The notes: generated by a model from the letters alone, not told the origin. A stretch of 64,000 bases of DNA from Pseudomonas phenolilytica (GCF_021432765.1 NZ_CP058908.1:512001-576000); one strand, 5' to 3'; shown: positions 48,281 to 58,835, counted from the first letter of the stretch. Numbers and translations are program-made.

Positions 48281-49450
48281 TCAGTTGAACAGGCTGTAGA
48301 AGAACAGGCGAATGCTATCCCAAAGACGGCGGAACAGCCCACCTTCTTCTACCGCTTCCAGCGCGACCAGATCGGCGCTGTGCAGCACTTCCTCGCCGAG
48401 CTTGACCTCGACCTTGCCGACTACCTGGCCCTGGCTGATCGGTGCAATCAGCGTGTCGCTGAAGCTCATGCTGGCCTGGAGCTTGTCCAGTTGGCCGCGC
48501 GGCAGAGTCAGCGTCAGGTCCTCGGCGAGGCCGGCCTTGACCTGGCTCTGCTGCCCTTTCCAGACCTGCTGCTGAGCCAGTTCGACACCTTTCTGGTAGA
48601 AGGTCCGGGTCTCGAAGAAACGGAAGCCGTAGGTCAGCAACTTTTGCGTTTCGGCAGCGCGCGCCTGCTCGCTGTCAGTGCCGAACACCACCGAAATCAG
48701 GCGCATGCCATCGCGCACGGCCGAGGCAACCAGGCAGTAGCCAGCCTCTTCGGTATGGCCGGTCTTCAGGCCGTCGACGGTCTTGTCGCGCCACAGCAGC
48801 AGGTTACGGTTGGGCTGCTTGATGTTGTTCCAGAAGAATTCCTTCTGCGCGTAGATGGCGTAGTGCGCCGGGTCTTGGTAGATGATCGCGCGCGCCAGCT
48901 TGGCCATGTCATGGGCGGAGGAGTAGTGCTCCGGGTCCGGCAGGCCGGTGGCGTTCATGAAGTGGGTGTTGCTCATGCCCAGGCGCTGCGCCGTGGTGTT
49001 CATCATGTCGGCGAAGGCTTCTTCGCTGCCGGCGATGTGCTCGGCCATCGCCACGCTGGCATCGTTGCCCGACTGGATGATGATGCCGTGCAGCAGGTCG
49101 TCCACCGAGACCTGGGTATTGACCTGAATGAACATGCGCGAACCGCCGGTGCGCCACGCCTTCTCGCTGACGGTCACCATGTCGCTGTCGCTGATCTGCC
49201 CTTTCTGGATCTCCAGCGTGGCGATGTAGGCGGTCATCAGCTTGGTCAGACTGGCGGGCGGCAGGCGCTCGTCGCTGTTGCTTTCAATCAGCACCTTGCC
49301 GCTGGCCGCGTCCATCAGCATGTAGGATTTGGCCGCCAGCTGCGGCGGCGACGGGATGGCGGGAGCCGCCCAGGCCACTGGGGTGGCAGTGGTGACGATC
49401 GCCAGCAAGGCGAAAACTATGAAGCGAGGCATGCAAGTCTTGATGTTCAT
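48281..49450 (-). CDS. dacC: D-alanyl-D-alanine carboxypeptidase (PBP5/6 type)
   Basis: A 389-residue low-molecular-weight penicillin-binding protein trimming the terminal D-Ala of peptidoglycan stems. It has a signal peptide ending near WAAPA, the SxxK motif in [14 protein letters not shown] in [14 protein letters not shown] and KTG in [14 protein letters not shown]. The C-terminal PBP5 domain ends in an amphipathic membrane-anchoring helix ([14 protein letters not shown]). It is part of the cell-wall cluster shared with rlpA, mltB, rodA and mrdA. Confidence 0.96.
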   Translation of the reverse strand: MNIKTCMPRFIVFALLAIVTTATPVAWAAPAIPSPPQLAAKSYMLMDAASGKVLIESNSDERLPPASLTKLMTAYIATLEIQKGQISDSDMVTVSEKAWRTGGSRMFIQVNTQVSVDDLLHGIIIQSGNDASVAMAEHIAGSEEAFADMMNTTAQRLGMSNTHFMNATGLPDPEHYSSAHDMAKLARAIIYQDPAHYAIYAQKEFFWNNIKQPNRNLLLWRDKTVDGLKTGHTEEAGYCLVASAVRDGMRLISVVFGTDSEQARAAETQKLLTYGFRFFETRTFYQKGVELAQQQVWKGQQSQVKAGLAEDLTLTLPRGQLDKLQASMSFSDTLIAPISQGQVVGKVEVKLGEEVLHSADLVALEAVEEGGLFRRLWDSIRLFFYSLFN

Positions 49451-49503
49451 CCGTTTCTCGAATTGGTTTCAGGTAAGACAGGGGTTCGCGCTGCGACGGC
49501 GGC

Positions 49504-50490
49504 TCAATCGGCCTGCACCCGGCGGGGCTGTCCGAGATTGGCCAGGCGCACGCTTTGCTCCAGCTGCGACGCCTCGTCGGCGCTGCCGATGGGGCCGAGA
49601 CGGACACGGTGCAGGGTCTGCTGGTTGTGCACCACCGAGCTGATGAACACCGGCGCGGAGACCACGCCGCTCAGCTTGTCCTTAAGCAGTTCGGCAGCGT
49701 CCGGGTTGGCGAACGCACCGACCTGGAGGAACAGTCCCGAGGACTGCACCGCGTCAGGCGAGCGCTCCAGCTCGACCGGCAAGACCGCGGCAGCATGCTG
49801 TTGCGGCGGCGGCGTGTACTGCTCGATGGGTTGCGCCAGGGTGCTGCTGGCGGGCTTGGGCGCGGCTGTCTGAGCCTGCGCCATGACCAGCGGCACCGGC
49901 TTGCCCTGTGCGGCCCACCATTGCTGCGGGTCGATTCCCTCGACCTTGACCCGTGCCGTGCCGGTCTCGGCATAGCCGAGCTTCTTCGCCGCGGCGAAGG
50001 ACAGGTCGATGACCCGATCGGAGTAGAACGGCCCGCGATCGTTGACCCGCAGCGTCACGCTGCGGCCGTTGTCCAGATTGGTGACCTTGACGTAGCTGGG
50101 CAGCGGCAGGGTCTTGTGCGCCGCGCTCATGCCATACAGGTCGTACTTTTCACCATTGGCGGTCGGCTGGCCATGAAACTTGGTGCCGTACCAGGAGGCG
50201 GTACCGACCGCGGAATAGCGGCGGCCGTCGCTCATCGGGAAATAGGTCTTGCCCAGCACGGTATAGGGATTGGCCTTGACCGGCCCGTAGTGCGGCATCG
50301 GCGTCGCATCGGGAATCTGCGAGACGTCGACATCCCACCAGGGCGCGCCGTCCTTGCTCGGCCGGGTGAAATCGCCCGGACCACTGATGCCTGGCTTGCG
50401 CGCGGGCGCCTGCGTCGTCGGCGACGACGAGCAGCCGGCGAGCAGCACGCCGGCGAGACCGAGCGCCAGTAGCGCTGTGGTACGCGTCAT
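49504..50490 (-). CDS. rlpA: Septal ring lytic transglycosylase RlpA
   Basis: A 328-residue outer-membrane lipoprotein. The lipobox L-A-G-C is in GVLLAGCSSSP; the double-psi beta-barrel contains GTASWYGTKFHGQPTANGE and RVNDRGPFYSDRVIDLS, with the catalytic acidic residue; and a C-terminal SPOR domain (residues about 250-325) targets denuded septal glycan. In P. aeruginosa RlpA cleaves naked glycan strands. It overlaps mltB as ATGA. Confidence 0.96.
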   Translation of the reverse strand: MTRTTALLALGLAGVLLAGCSSSPTTQAPARKPGISGPGDFTRPSKDGAPWWDVDVSQIPDATPMPHYGPVKANPYTVLGKTYFPMSDGRRYSAVGTASWYGTKFHGQPTANGEKYDLYGMSAAHKTLPLPSYVKVTNLDNGRSVTLRVNDRGPFYSDRVIDLSFAAAKKLGYAETGTARVKVEGIDPQQWWAAQGKPVPLVMAQAQTAAPKPASSTLAQPIEQYTPPPQQHAAAVLPVELERSPDAVQSSGLFLQVGAFANPDAAELLKDKLSGVVSAPVFISSVVHNQQTLHRVRLGPIGSADEASQLEQSVRLANLGQPRRVQAD

Positions 50491-51497
50491 GGTTGTTGCC
50501 CTCGCGCCGCTGCCAACGCCTCGGACAGCTGATGCACGGCCATCGCGTACATCACGCTGCGGTTGTAACGGGTGATGACGTAGAAGTTGGGCAGCCCCAG
50601 CCAGTATTCCTCGCCGTCGGCACCCTCCAGGCGGAAGGCGGTGACCGCCGTATCGTCGGCGACCGGAGAATTAACGTTCCAGCCCAGCTCGCGCAGCTCG
50701 GCCACGCTTTTCACCGGATCGAGACCCGGACTCAGACCCTCGGCGACGCGTTCGCCGTCGACCTCGGCGCGTGCCACCACCGGCTCGCCACTGGTCCAGC
50801 CGTGCTGCTTGAAGTAGCTGGCCGCGCTGCCGATGGCATCCACGGGGTTGTTCCAGATGTCGATGCGTCCGTCGTCGTCGAAATCCACCGCATAGGCGCG
50901 AAAGCTGCTCGGCATGAACTGCGGCAGGCCCATCGCGCCGGCGTAGGAGCCCTTGAGTGTGAGCGGATCGACCTGCTCCTCACGCGCGAGCAGGAGGAAC
51001 TCCTTGAGCTGCTGGCGGAAGAACGGCTGGCGCGGCGGATAATCGAAGCCCAGCGTCGACAGCGCGTCGATGACCCGGTAATTGCCGGTATTGCGGCCGT
51101 AGAAGGTTTCCACGCCGATGATCGCCACGATCACCTCGGCCGGTACGCCGTAGACCTGCTCGGCGCGGGCCAGCGCCTCCTCGTTCTGCCGCCAGAAGTC
51201 CACGCCCTGGGCGATCCGCGAGTCGGTGATGAAGATCGGCCGGTACTCCTTCCATGGCTTGACCCGCTCGGCCGGACGCGAGATGGCATCGAGGATCGCC
51301 TGCTTGCGCTCGGCCTGGGCGAACAGGTCGAGCAGCTGCTCGCTGGCGAAACCGTAATCGCGGGTCATCTCGGCGACGAACTCGTCCACGTTCGGCCCCT
51401 GGTAATCGGCGGCGAGGGCTGTCTGCCCGCCCGCAGCCCCAAGGATTCCTGCCATGCAGAGGATTCGCGCCGTCCAGCCACGCCGTAATGAAATCAA
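50487..51497 (-). CDS. mltB: Membrane-bound lytic murein transglycosylase B
   Basis: A 336-residue MltB enzyme. The catalytic glutamate is in AIIGVETFYGRNTGNY, followed by GSYAGAMGLPQFMPSSF, VDFDDDGRIDIWNNPVDAIGSAA. The start is uncertain: no ATG precedes the signal peptide except one that overlaps deep into rodA. I choose the TTG at 51497, with GAGAG eight bases upstream, giving MISLRRGWTARILCMAG and an A-L-A cleavage site; a GTG at 51506 or an ATG at 51530 are alternatives. Its signal peptide lacks a lipobox, so it could be periplasmic and soluble. Confidence 0.9.
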   Translation of the reverse strand: MISLRRGWTARILCMAGILGAAGGQTALAADYQGPNVDEFVAEMTRDYGFASEQLLDLFAQAERKQAILDAISRPAERVKPWKEYRPIFITDSRIAQGVDFWRQNEEALARAEQVYGVPAEVIVAIIGVETFYGRNTGNYRVIDALSTLGFDYPPRQPFFRQQLKEFLLLAREEQVDPLTLKGSYAGAMGLPQFMPSSFRAYAVDFDDDGRIDIWNNPVDAIGSAASYFKQHGWTSGEPVVARAEVDGERVAEGLSPGLDPVKSVAELRELGWNVNSPVADDTAVTAFRLEGADGEEYWLGLPNFYVITRYNRSVMYAMAVHQLSEALAAARGQQP

Positions 51498-51511
51498 GAA
51501 ATACACTCTCG

Positions 51512-52657
51512 TCAAACCTGGGCGATCCACTTGCGATGGGTGTGGATCGACATCAAAACCCCGAACCCTGACAGCAGGGTCACCAGTGAAGTTCCGCCGT
51601 AGCTAATGAAGGGTAACGGCACGCCCACCACCGGCAGCAACCCGCTGACCATACCGATATTGACGAAGACGTAAACGAAAAAGGTCATCGTCAGCGCACC
51701 AGCCAGCAGTTTGCCGAACAACGTCTGCGCCTGCACGGTGATCACCAGACCGCGGGTAATCAGCAGCAAATACACCAGCAGCAGCAAGCAGACGCCGACC
51801 ATGCCGAACTCCTCGGCGAGGACCGCAATGATAAAGTCCGTGTGGCTTTCCGGCAAAAAATCCAGGTGCGATTGCGTGCCCAGCAGCCAGCCTTTGCCGA
51901 ATACACCGCCCGAGCCGATGGCGGCCTTGGACTGGATGATGTTCCAGCCGGTACCCAGCGGATCGCTCTCCGGGTCGAGGAAAGTCAGCACCCGCTGCTT
52001 CTGGTAATCGTGCAGCACGAAGTACCACATCGCCACGGCGATCGGCACCACGGCCGCGGCCGCGCCCATGATCCAGCTCCAGCGCAGGCCGGCGACGAAC
52101 AGCACGAAGGCGCCGGAGGCAAGGATCAGCAGCGCGGTGCCGAGGTCGGGCTGCTTCACGATCAGCACGAACGGCACCACGATCAGCGCCAGACTCACCA
52201 GGGTGTGCTTGAAGCGCGGCGGCAGCGGGCGTGCCGCCAGGTACCAGGCGATGGTCATCGGCATGATGATCTTCATGAATTCCGAAGGCTGGAAGCGGAT
52301 CACCCCGGGGATGTTGATCCAGCGCGTAGCGCCCATCGCGGTGTGCCCCATGAACTCCACCGCCAGCAGCAACCCCACCACCGCGAGGTAGCCCAGCGGC
52401 ACCCAGCGCGCCATGAAGCGCGGCTCCAGCTGGGCGATGACCAGCATGGCGCCGAGCCCCAGGCCAAAGGATGACGCCTGCTTGAGCAGCAGATCCCAGT
52501 TCTTGCCGCTGGCCGAATAGAGGATGAACAGACTGCCGGCGGCCAGCAGCAGCAACAGCAACAGCAGCTGCGCATCGATGTGCAACCGCTGCAGCAGGCT
52601 GGCGCGGCGGCGCATGACGTCTTCGCGAGACAGGGTACGGTCGAAATTGCTGTTCAT
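51512..52657 (-). CDS. rodA: Rod-shape peptidoglycan glycosyltransferase RodA
   Basis: A 381-residue SEDS protein with about ten membrane spans. The conserved extracellular loop contains GWNIIQSKAAIGSGGVFGKGW, the catalytic aspartate is in FLPESHTDFIIAVLAEEFG, and VPLPFISYGGTSLVT closes the fold. It polymerises glycan in the elongasome with PBP2, encoded just upstream with a four-base overlap. The start at 52657 begins MNSNFDRTLS; an internal ATG 14 codons on is possible. Confidence 0.97.
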   Translation of the reverse strand: MNSNFDRTLSREDVMRRRASLLQRLHIDAQLLLLLLLLAAGSLFILYSASGKNWDLLLKQASSFGLGLGAMLVIAQLEPRFMARWVPLGYLAVVGLLLAVEFMGHTAMGATRWINIPGVIRFQPSEFMKIIMPMTIAWYLAARPLPPRFKHTLVSLALIVVPFVLIVKQPDLGTALLILASGAFVLFVAGLRWSWIMGAAAAVVPIAVAMWYFVLHDYQKQRVLTFLDPESDPLGTGWNIIQSKAAIGSGGVFGKGWLLGTQSHLDFLPESHTDFIIAVLAEEFGMVGVCLLLLVYLLLITRGLVITVQAQTLFGKLLAGALTMTFFVYVFVNIGMVSGLLPVVGVPLPFISYGGTSLVTLLSGFGVLMSIHTHRKWIAQV

Positions 52658-54546
52658 GGCTTTTTGGCGCCCGTGGTGGTCGGCGCGGCGTACTCGGCCT
52701 TCAGCTGGCCATTCTCATCCAGCAGCCAGGCATCCATGACCTGTTTGGCCACCGGCGCGGCGACGCCCGAGCCCGACTCGCCATTCTCCACCATCACCGC
52801 CACGGCAATCTGCGGATCATGGACCGGGGCGAAGGCGACGAACAGCGCGTGGTCGCGGTGACGCTCGTTGAGCTTGCCGCTGTCGTAGCGCTCGCCCTGC
52901 TTGATCGCCACCACCTGTGCCGTGCCGCTCTTGCCGGCGATACGATAGGCGGCGCTGTCGCCGACCTTGCGCGCGGTGCCGCGGGCACCGTGCAGCACCT
53001 GCTCCATGCCGCGGATCGAATAGTCCCAGAACTTCGGATCGCGCAGCTCGATGTCCGGCAGCGGATTCGGATCGACCGGCGGCTGGTCGCCGATGCGCTT
53101 GGCCAGGTGCGGGCGAATCCATTTGCCGCGCGTGGCCATCAGCGCGGTCGCCTGCGCCAGCTGCAGCGGCGTGGCCTGCATGTAGCCCTGGCCGATGCCG
53201 AGAATGACCGTCTCGCCGGGATACCAGGCCTGGCGATAGCGCGCACGCTTCCACTCGCGCGACGGCATCAGCCCGGCGGTTTCCTCGTACATGTCCAGCG
53301 CCACGCGCTGGCCGAGGCCGAAACGGGTCATGTAGTCGTGCATGCGATCCACGCCCAGCTTGTGCGCCATGTCGTAAAAGTAGGTGTCGTTGGAACGCAT
53401 GATCGCCACTTCCAGATCCACTGGGCCATCGCCGCCGCGATTCCAGTTGCGGTATTTGTGTTTCACGTTGGGTAGCTGGTAGTAGCCCGGGTCGTACACC
53501 CGGCTGGTCGGCGTAATGACCCCGGCATCCAGCCCGGCGATCGCCATCATCGGCTTGATCGTCGAGCCGGGCGGATAGAGACCGCGCAGTACGCGGTTGT
53601 ACAGCGGCCGATCGATCGAGTCGCGCAGCTCGCCATACGCCTTGAAGCTGATGCCGGTGACGAACAGGTTAGGATCGAAGCTCGGCTGACTGACCATCGC
53701 CACCACCTCACCGGTATCCGGCAGCAGCGCGACGATCGCCCCACGCCGGCCGCCCAGCGCGGCCTCGGCGGCCTCCTGCAGTTTGAGGTCAAGGGTCAGC
53801 GTCAGGTCCTTGCCGGGAATCGGGTCGGTGCGTTTGAGCACGCGCAGCACGCGGCCGCGGGCGTTGGTCTCGACTTCTTCGTAGCCGACCTGGCCGTGCA
53901 GCACGTCCTCGTAGAATTTTTCGATGCCGGTCTTGCCCATGTGATGGGTGCCGCTGTAGTTCACCGGGTCGAGCGACTGCAGCTCCTTTTCGTTGATCCG
54001 CCCGACGTAACCGACCGAGTGGGCGAAGTGCGGCCCCTGCGGATAGTGCCGTACCAGCTGCGCCGACACCTCGATACCGGGCAGACGGAACTGATTCACC
54101 GCGATGCGGGCGATCTGCTCCTCCGACAGCTCGTACATGATGGGCACCGGTTCGAACGGCCGGCGCCCCTGCAATACGCGCTTCTCGAACAGCTCGCGCT
54201 CCTCGGCCGGCAGCTCCAGCACCTCGACGACCCGGTCAAGCACGCCGCGCCAGTCCTGCCCGGCGCGCTCGCGGGTGACCGTCAGACTGAAACTCGGGCG
54301 GTTGTCGGCGATCACCCGGCCGTTGCGATCGAAGATCAGCCCGCGGTTGGGCGGGATCGGCTGCACGTGCACACGGTTGTTTTCCGACAGCGTCGAATGG
54401 TGCTCGAACTGCACTACCTGCAGGTAGTACATGCGCGCCACCAGCACACCGATCAGCAGCACCACCACGACAATGCCGACCAGCGCGCGACTGCGCACCA
54501 GCAGGGCATCCTTTTCGTGGTCCTTGAGGGGGATCGGTTGCGGCAT
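52654..54546 (-). CDS. mrdA: Penicillin-binding protein 2
   Basis: A 630-residue transpeptidase of the elongation complex. An N-terminal membrane anchor (ALVGIVVVVLLIGVLVARM) is followed by the dimerisation region (VHVQPIPPNRGLIFDRNG) and the transpeptidase domain with SxxK in YPPGSTIKPMMAIAGL, SxN in MRSNDTYFY and KTG as GKSGTAQVV. The ATGA overlap with rodA couples the two partners. A C-terminal Pro/Ala/Lys tail extends past the domain. Confidence 0.97.
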   Translation of the reverse strand: MPQPIPLKDHEKDALLVRSRALVGIVVVVLLIGVLVARMYYLQVVQFEHHSTLSENNRVHVQPIPPNRGLIFDRNGRVIADNRPSFSLTVTRERAGQDWRGVLDRVVEVLELPAEERELFEKRVLQGRRPFEPVPIMYELSEEQIARIAVNQFRLPGIEVSAQLVRHYPQGPHFAHSVGYVGRINEKELQSLDPVNYSGTHHMGKTGIEKFYEDVLHGQVGYEEVETNARGRVLRVLKRTDPIPGKDLTLTLDLKLQEAAEAALGGRRGAIVALLPDTGEVVAMVSQPSFDPNLFVTGISFKAYGELRDSIDRPLYNRVLRGLYPPGSTIKPMMAIAGLDAGVITPTSRVYDPGYYQLPNVKHKYRNWNRGGDGPVDLEVAIMRSNDTYFYDMAHKLGVDRMHDYMTRFGLGQRVALDMYEETAGLMPSREWKRARYRQAWYPGETVILGIGQGYMQATPLQLAQATALMATRGKWIRPHLAKRIGDQPPVDPNPLPDIELRDPKFWDYSIRGMEQVLHGARGTARKVGDSAAYRIAGKSGTAQVVAIKQGERYDSGKLNERHRDHALFVAFAPVHDPQIAVAVMVENGESGSGVAAPVAKQVMDAWLLDENGQLKAEYAAPTTTGAKKP

Positions 54547-54561
54547 GGATCGGTCGTCGGA

Positions 54562-55029
54562 CTACTTGTGATAGGGGTGGCCGGACAGCAGTGTCCAGGC
54601 ACGATAGATCTGCTCACCCACCAGAATCCGCACCAGCGGATGCGGCAGCGTCAGTGGCGACAGCGACCAGCGCTGCTCGCTGCGCGCGCAGACCTCTGGC
54701 GCCAGCCCTTCCGGGCCGCCGACCATGAGGTTGACGTTGCGCGCATCCAGCCGCCAGCGCTCCAGCTCTGCCGCCAGTTGCTCGGTGCTCCACGGCTTGC
54801 CGTGTACCTCCAGCGTGACGATGCGCTCGCCCGGCTGCACCCTGGCCAGCATCGCCTCGCCTTCCTGGCGGATCAGGCGCGCCACATCGGCGTTCTTGCC
54901 ACGGGTGTTGAGCGCAATCTCCACCAGATCGAGCGGCAGCTCGGATGGCAGGCGGCGGGCATATTCCTGCCAGCCCTCCTCCACCCAGCGCGGCATCTTC
55001 GAGCCGACGGCGATCAGCTTGATCCGCAC
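54562..55029 (-). CDS. rlmH: 23S rRNA pseudouridine1915 N3-methyltransferase RlmH
   Basis: A 155-residue SPOUT methyltransferase acting on pseudouridine 1915 in helix 69. Key parts are [22 protein letters not shown] at the N terminus in two halves, the [14 protein letters not shown] strand, and the knot with [37 protein letters not shown]. The C-terminal GHPYHK is invariant. It is preceded by rsfS with a 3-bp gap. Confidence 0.97.
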   Translation of the reverse strand: MRIKLIAVGSKMPRWVEEGWQEYARRLPSELPLDLVEIALNTRGKNADVARLIRQEGEAMLARVQPGERIVTLEVHGKPWSTEQLAAELERWRLDARNVNLMVGGPEGLAPEVCARSEQRWSLSPLTLPHPLVRILVGEQIYRAWTLLSGHPYHK

Positions 55030-55032
55030 GGG

Positions 55033-55392
55033 TTACTCCGGATCGTGGCTGTGCTGCGCGCGGCTCTGTTCGGCGCCCTGCCAGAGGCGTTCGAGATCGT
55101 AGAACTGGCGAGTCGGCACCTGCATGACGTGCACCACCACGTCGCCCAGGTCGAGCAGGGCCCACTCGCCGCCTTCCAGGCCTTCACTGCCCAGCGGGCG
55201 CACGCCCTGTTCCTTGACCTTCTCCAGCACGTTGTCGGCCAGCGCCTTGACCTGGCGACTGGAGCCGCCGCTGGCGATCACCATGTAGTCGGTGACGCTG
55301 GTCTTACCGCGCACATCGATGGTGACGATGTCCTGGGCCTTCAAATCTTCCAGCGCGGCGACCGCCAGCTGGACCAAAGCTTCAGTTTGCAT
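55033..55392 (-). CDS. rsfS: Ribosomal silencing factor RsfS
   Basis: A 119-residue protein that binds uL14 and blocks subunit joining in stationary phase. The Iojap domain is complete: [39 protein letters not shown], and [18 protein letters not shown], with the typical FYDLERLW. The C-terminal [11 protein letters not shown] tail is not conserved in the family. It sits between nadD and rlmH, the usual order. Confidence 0.96.
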   Translation of the reverse strand: MQTEALVQLAVAALEDLKAQDIVTIDVRGKTSVTDYMVIASGGSSRQVKALADNVLEKVKEQGVRPLGSEGLEGGEWALLDLGDVVVHVMQVPTRQFYDLERLWQGAEQSRAQHSHDPE

Positions 55393-55407
55393 AACGTGAA
55401 AACAACC

Positions 55408-56067
55408 TCAGTTCGACGCCCGGTAGAGTCCGTGCGCGTTGATGTAAGCCAGAACGGCGTCGGGCACCAGAAAACGCACCGACTTGCCGCTGGCCAGCAA
55501 TTGACGAATCTGCGTGGCGGACACCTCCAGCGGTGTCTGCCAGACGAAGGCGATCTGCCCGGCAGCGCCGGCCAGTGCCTGTGGATCGGAAACACTGCGC
55601 GCGGCCAGCAGATCGCGCAACGCCTGCGGCGCCTCGCTGCCGGCATCCGGCCGCTGCAGCACGAGGATGTGGCAATAGTCGAGCAGCTCCTCCCAGCGAT
55701 GCCAGGTCGGCAGCCCACAGAACGCATCCCAGCCGACGATCAGCAGCAGCTGGTCGTCGGCCGCCAACTCCTCACGCAGCGAGATCAGCGTCTCGATGGT
55801 GTAGGACGGCTTCGCCCGCTCCAGCTCACGGGCATCGACGCACAGCGGCGGCAGGTCGGCCACCGCCAGGCGGACCATCGCCAGACGGTCCTCAGCCGAG
55901 CAGCTCGGCGTTTCGCGGTGCGGCGGGCGCGCATTGGGGATCAGCCGCAACTCGTCGAGACCGAACATCTCGGCCACCTCCAGCGCGCCGCGCAGGTGAC
56001 CGATGTGTACCGGATCGAAGGTACCGCCGAGGATGCCGATGCGCCGTGCGCCGCTGCCGTGGCGCAT
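55408..56067 (-). CDS. nadD: Nicotinate-nucleotide adenylyltransferase
   Basis: A 219-residue enzyme making NaAD from NaMN and ATP in NAD synthesis. The [17 protein letters not shown] nucleotidyltransferase motif with its HxGH, the [12 protein letters not shown] substrate loop, and the ATP-contacting [18 protein letters not shown] S-x-T-x-I-R region ([20 protein letters not shown]) are present. The ATG at 56067 coincides with the end of proA; the gene is the downstream partner of proA with a one-base overlap. Confidence 0.96.
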   Translation of the reverse strand: MRHGSGARRIGILGGTFDPVHIGHLRGALEVAEMFGLDELRLIPNARPPHRETPSCSAEDRLAMVRLAVADLPPLCVDARELERAKPSYTIETLISLREELAADDQLLLIVGWDAFCGLPTWHRWEELLDYCHILVLQRPDAGSEAPQALRDLLAARSVSDPQALAGAAGQIAFVWQTPLEVSATQIRQLLASGKSVRFLVPDAVLAYINAHGLYRASN

Positions 56068-57332
56068 CAGGTGCGGACGTGACCGTCGCCGAAGACCACA
56101 TACTTCTCGCTGGTCAGCCCGTGCAGACCGACCGGCCCGCGGGCGTGCAGCTTGTCGGTGGAGATGCCAATCTCCGCGCCCAGGCCGTACTCGAAGCCGT
56201 CGGCGAAACGCGTCGAGGCGTTGACCATCACCGAACTGGAATCGACTTCGGTGAGGAAGCGCCGCGCATCGGTAAAGTTCTCGGTGACGATCGCATCGGT
56301 GTGCTGCGAGCCGTAGCGATTGATGTGCTCGATGGCCTCATCCAGCGAATCGAGGATGCGGATCGACAGAATCGGCGCATTGTACTCGGTGGACCAGTCT
56401 TCTTCGCTGGCCACCAGCACGTCGCCACCGAGCAGCGCCCGGGTGCGCTCGCAACCGCGCAGCTCGACACCCTTTTCGCGGTAGATCGCCGCCAGCGGTG
56501 GCAGCACACGCTCGGCGATGCCCTGGTGTACCAGCAGCGTCTCCATCGCATTGCACGGCGCGTAGCGCTGGGTCTTGGCGTTGTCGGCGACGCGGATTGC
56601 CTTGTCGACGTCCGCAGCGATATCGACATACACATGGCAGATGCCATCCAGGTGCTTGATCACCGGCACTCGGGCATCGCGGCTGATGCGTTCGATCAGC
56701 CCCTTGCCGCCGCGCGGCACGATCACGTCGACGTATTCGGGCATCGCGATCAGCGCGCCGACGGCCGCGCGGTCGGTGGTCTCCACCACCTGCACGGCAG
56801 CGGCGGGCAGGCCGGCCTCGGCCAGACCGAGCTGGATGCAGCGAGCGATGGCCTGGTTGGAATGAATGGCCTCGGAACCGCCACGCAAGATGGTGGCGTT
56901 GCCCGACTTCAGGCACAGGCTGGCAGCGTCGATGGTCACGTTGGGCCGCGACTCGTAGATGATGCCGACCACGCCCAGCGGCACGCGCATCTTGCCGACC
57001 TGGATGCCCGAGGGCATGTAGCGCATGTCGCGGATTTCACCGATCGGATCGGGCAGCGCGGCGACCTGGCGCAGGCCCTCGATCATGCTGTCGATCACCT
57101 TGGGCGTGAGCGCCAGGCGGTCGAGCATTGCCGCGTCCAGGCCATTGGCACGGCCGCCGGCCAGATCCAGTTCATTGGCGGCGACCAGCTCGGCACGCGC
57201 GGCATCGAGCGCGGCGGCGGCGGCCTGCAGGGCACGGTTCTTCTGCGCGGTGCTGGCGCGCGCGAGCACCCGCGAGGCGTCGCGCGCGGCGCGGCCCAGG
57301 CGGGTCATGTAGTCGAGCACGGACTCGGTCAT
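56067..57332 (-). CDS. proA: Gamma-glutamyl phosphate reductase
   Basis: A 421-residue NADPH-dependent enzyme reducing glutamyl phosphate to the semialdehyde in proline synthesis. The catalytic cysteine is in [15 protein letters not shown]; other conserved parts are [39 protein letters not shown], and [19 protein letters not shown]. The start is ATG at 57332 (MTESVLDYM), with the longer frame upstream unlike the family. A TATAAT on the minus strand (57367-57372) may be its -10 box. Confidence 0.97.
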   Translation of the reverse strand: MTESVLDYMTRLGRAARDASRVLARASTAQKNRALQAAAAALDAARAELVAANELDLAGGRANGLDAAMLDRLALTPKVIDSMIEGLRQVAALPDPIGEIRDMRYMPSGIQVGKMRVPLGVVGIIYESRPNVTIDAASLCLKSGNATILRGGSEAIHSNQAIARCIQLGLAEAGLPAAAVQVVETTDRAAVGALIAMPEYVDVIVPRGGKGLIERISRDARVPVIKHLDGICHVYVDIAADVDKAIRVADNAKTQRYAPCNAMETLLVHQGIAERVLPPLAAIYREKGVELRGCERTRALLGGDVLVASEEDWSTEYNAPILSIRILDSLDEAIEHINRYGSQHTDAIVTENFTDARRFLTEVDSSSVMVNASTRFADGFEYGLGAEIGISTDKLHARGPVGLHGLTSEKYVVFGDGHVRT

Positions 57333-57366
57333 GGTCTTGCTGGCCTGACGAAAGGGAAAGCGGCTG

Positions 57367-57372
57367 ATTATA
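57367..57372 (-). promoter_or_regulatory. Putative -10 box of proA
   Basis: Minus-strand TATAAT lies 35 bp upstream of the proA ATG in the gap from the divergent DedA-PAP2 gene. The -35 at 17 bp (TGTGCG) is poor. Confidence 0.4.
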
Positions 57373-57515
57373 GCCACCCCAGCCCGTGCCGCACAGCCGC
57401 GTCGGGCGAACGGGCCGGCCTCGTCGGCGCGCAGTGGCATCGCTATCATCCGCGCGGTGAAACCCGCGCCGTCAGCGACGGGTCGAAAAGGCCTCACCCG
57501 AACAAGGAATCGCGC

Positions 57516-58835
57516 ATGAGCCAGTGGCTCGACCCGTTCACCGCCTGGCTTGGCGCCCATCCGCAATGGCTCGGCCTGGTGCTGTTGATCGCCGCCTGCG
57601 TCGAATGCCTGGCGGTGGTCGGGTTGCTGGTCCCCGGTACCGTGCTGCTGTTCGCCGTCGCCATGCTCGCCGGCAGCGGCGCGCTGACGTTGAGCGAGAC
57701 GCTGCTGCTGGGCTTCTCCGGCGGCCTGCTCGGCGATCTGATTTCCTACGGCCTCGGGCGCCGTTACCACCAGGGCATCCGCCGTCTGCCGGGGCTGCGC
57801 CACCATCCCGAATGGCTGCTACGCGCCGAACACTACTTCGCCCGCTATGGCGTCGCCAGCCTGCTGGTCGGCCGCTTCATCGGCCCGCTGCGACCGATGC
57901 TGCCGATGACCGCGGGGATGCTCGACATGCCGTTCGGCCGCTTCCTGCTGGTCAGTCTGGTGGCAGCGGCCGGCTGGTCGATGGCCTACCTGCTGCCCGG
58001 CTGGACCGCCGGTGCGGCGCTGCGCCTGCCGCTGGCCGAGGGTTTCTGGGGCGAAGCGGGGGCGGTTGTCGGCGCGATCGTACTGCTGATCGGTGCGATC
58101 ATTCACGGCAGTTTCCGCCACCAGCGCTGGGTCAGCGCCGTCGCCGCCGGGCTGAGCACGCTGATCCTGTTAGGACTGTTCTTTGGCTGGCCGCACCTGC
58201 GCGAGTTCGACGAAGGGCTGCTGACGGTGATCCAGGCCGAACGCAGCGCACCGATGGACCGTGTCATGGTGCTGATCACCCGCCTGGGCGATTTCCACAC
58301 GCAGCTGTGGGCCGCGGTGCTGCTGAGCCTGCTGCTGCTGTTGCTGCGCCAGTGGCGCGCCGCGCTGTTCGCCATCGCCACGCTGCTCGGCACAGCACTG
58401 GCCAACGGCGCGCTGAAGGCGACTTTCGCCCGCGTGCGGCCGGAAGTGCTGCTCGAACCGCTGGGCAGCTACAGCTTCCCCAGCGGACACAGCTCGGCGG
58501 CGTTCGCCCTGTTCCTCACCCTCGGCGTGCTGGCCAGCCGCGAGCAGCCGCCACGCCTACGCCTGGCATGGCTGCTGCTGGCGGGGCTGCCGGCCACCGC
58601 CATCGCACTGTCGCGGGTCTATCTGGGGGTGCACTGGAGCACCGACGTACTGGCCGGCGCGCTGCTCGCCGCCACGTTCTGTTCGCTCAGCCTGACGCTG
58701 GTGCAATGGCGCACACCGCTGCCGGCGCTGTCGCCGCGCGCATGGTGGCTGATTCTGCCGGCGTGCCTCGGCCTGCTGGGCGCCTTCTCGCTCTGGGCAC
58801 TGCCAACGGCGATGCTGATGTATCGGTACTCCTAG
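57516..58835 (+). CDS. Bifunctional DedA-family / PAP2 phosphatase membrane protein
   Basis: A 439-residue integral membrane protein. Residues about 15-190 form a DedA (SNARE-associated) domain with [17 protein letters not shown] and [18 protein letters not shown]. Residues about 260-415 form a PAP2 phosphatase with all three motifs: [18 protein letters not shown] and [13 protein letters not shown]. DedA proteins of this kind recycle undecaprenyl phosphate and PAP2 enzymes dephosphorylate undecaprenyl pyrophosphate, so the fusion may process and flip the carrier. AAGGA lies eight bases before the ATG. Confidence 0.92.
   Translation: MSQWLDPFTAWLGAHPQWLGLVLLIAACVECLAVVGLLVPGTVLLFAVAMLAGSGALTLSETLLLGFSGGLLGDLISYGLGRRYHQGIRRLPGLRHHPEWLLRAEHYFARYGVASLLVGRFIGPLRPMLPMTAGMLDMPFGRFLLVSLVAAAGWSMAYLLPGWTAGAALRLPLAEGFWGEAGAVVGAIVLLIGAIIHGSFRHQRWVSAVAAGLSTLILLGLFFGWPHLREFDEGLLTVIQAERSAPMDRVMVLITRLGDFHTQLWAAVLLSLLLLLLRQWRAALFAIATLLGTALANGALKATFARVRPEVLLEPLGSYSFPSGHSSAAFALFLTLGVLASREQPPRLRLAWLLLAGLPATAIALSRVYLGVHWSTDVLAGALLAATFCSLSLTLVQWRTPLPALSPRAWWLILPACLGLLGAFSLWALPTAMLMYRYS

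Noticed and set aside
53896..56082. A 728-codon plus-strand frame opposite mrdA, rlmH, rsfS and nadD
   Set aside because: Composition is typical of antisense GC-rich shadow translation, and the minus-strand genes are certain.
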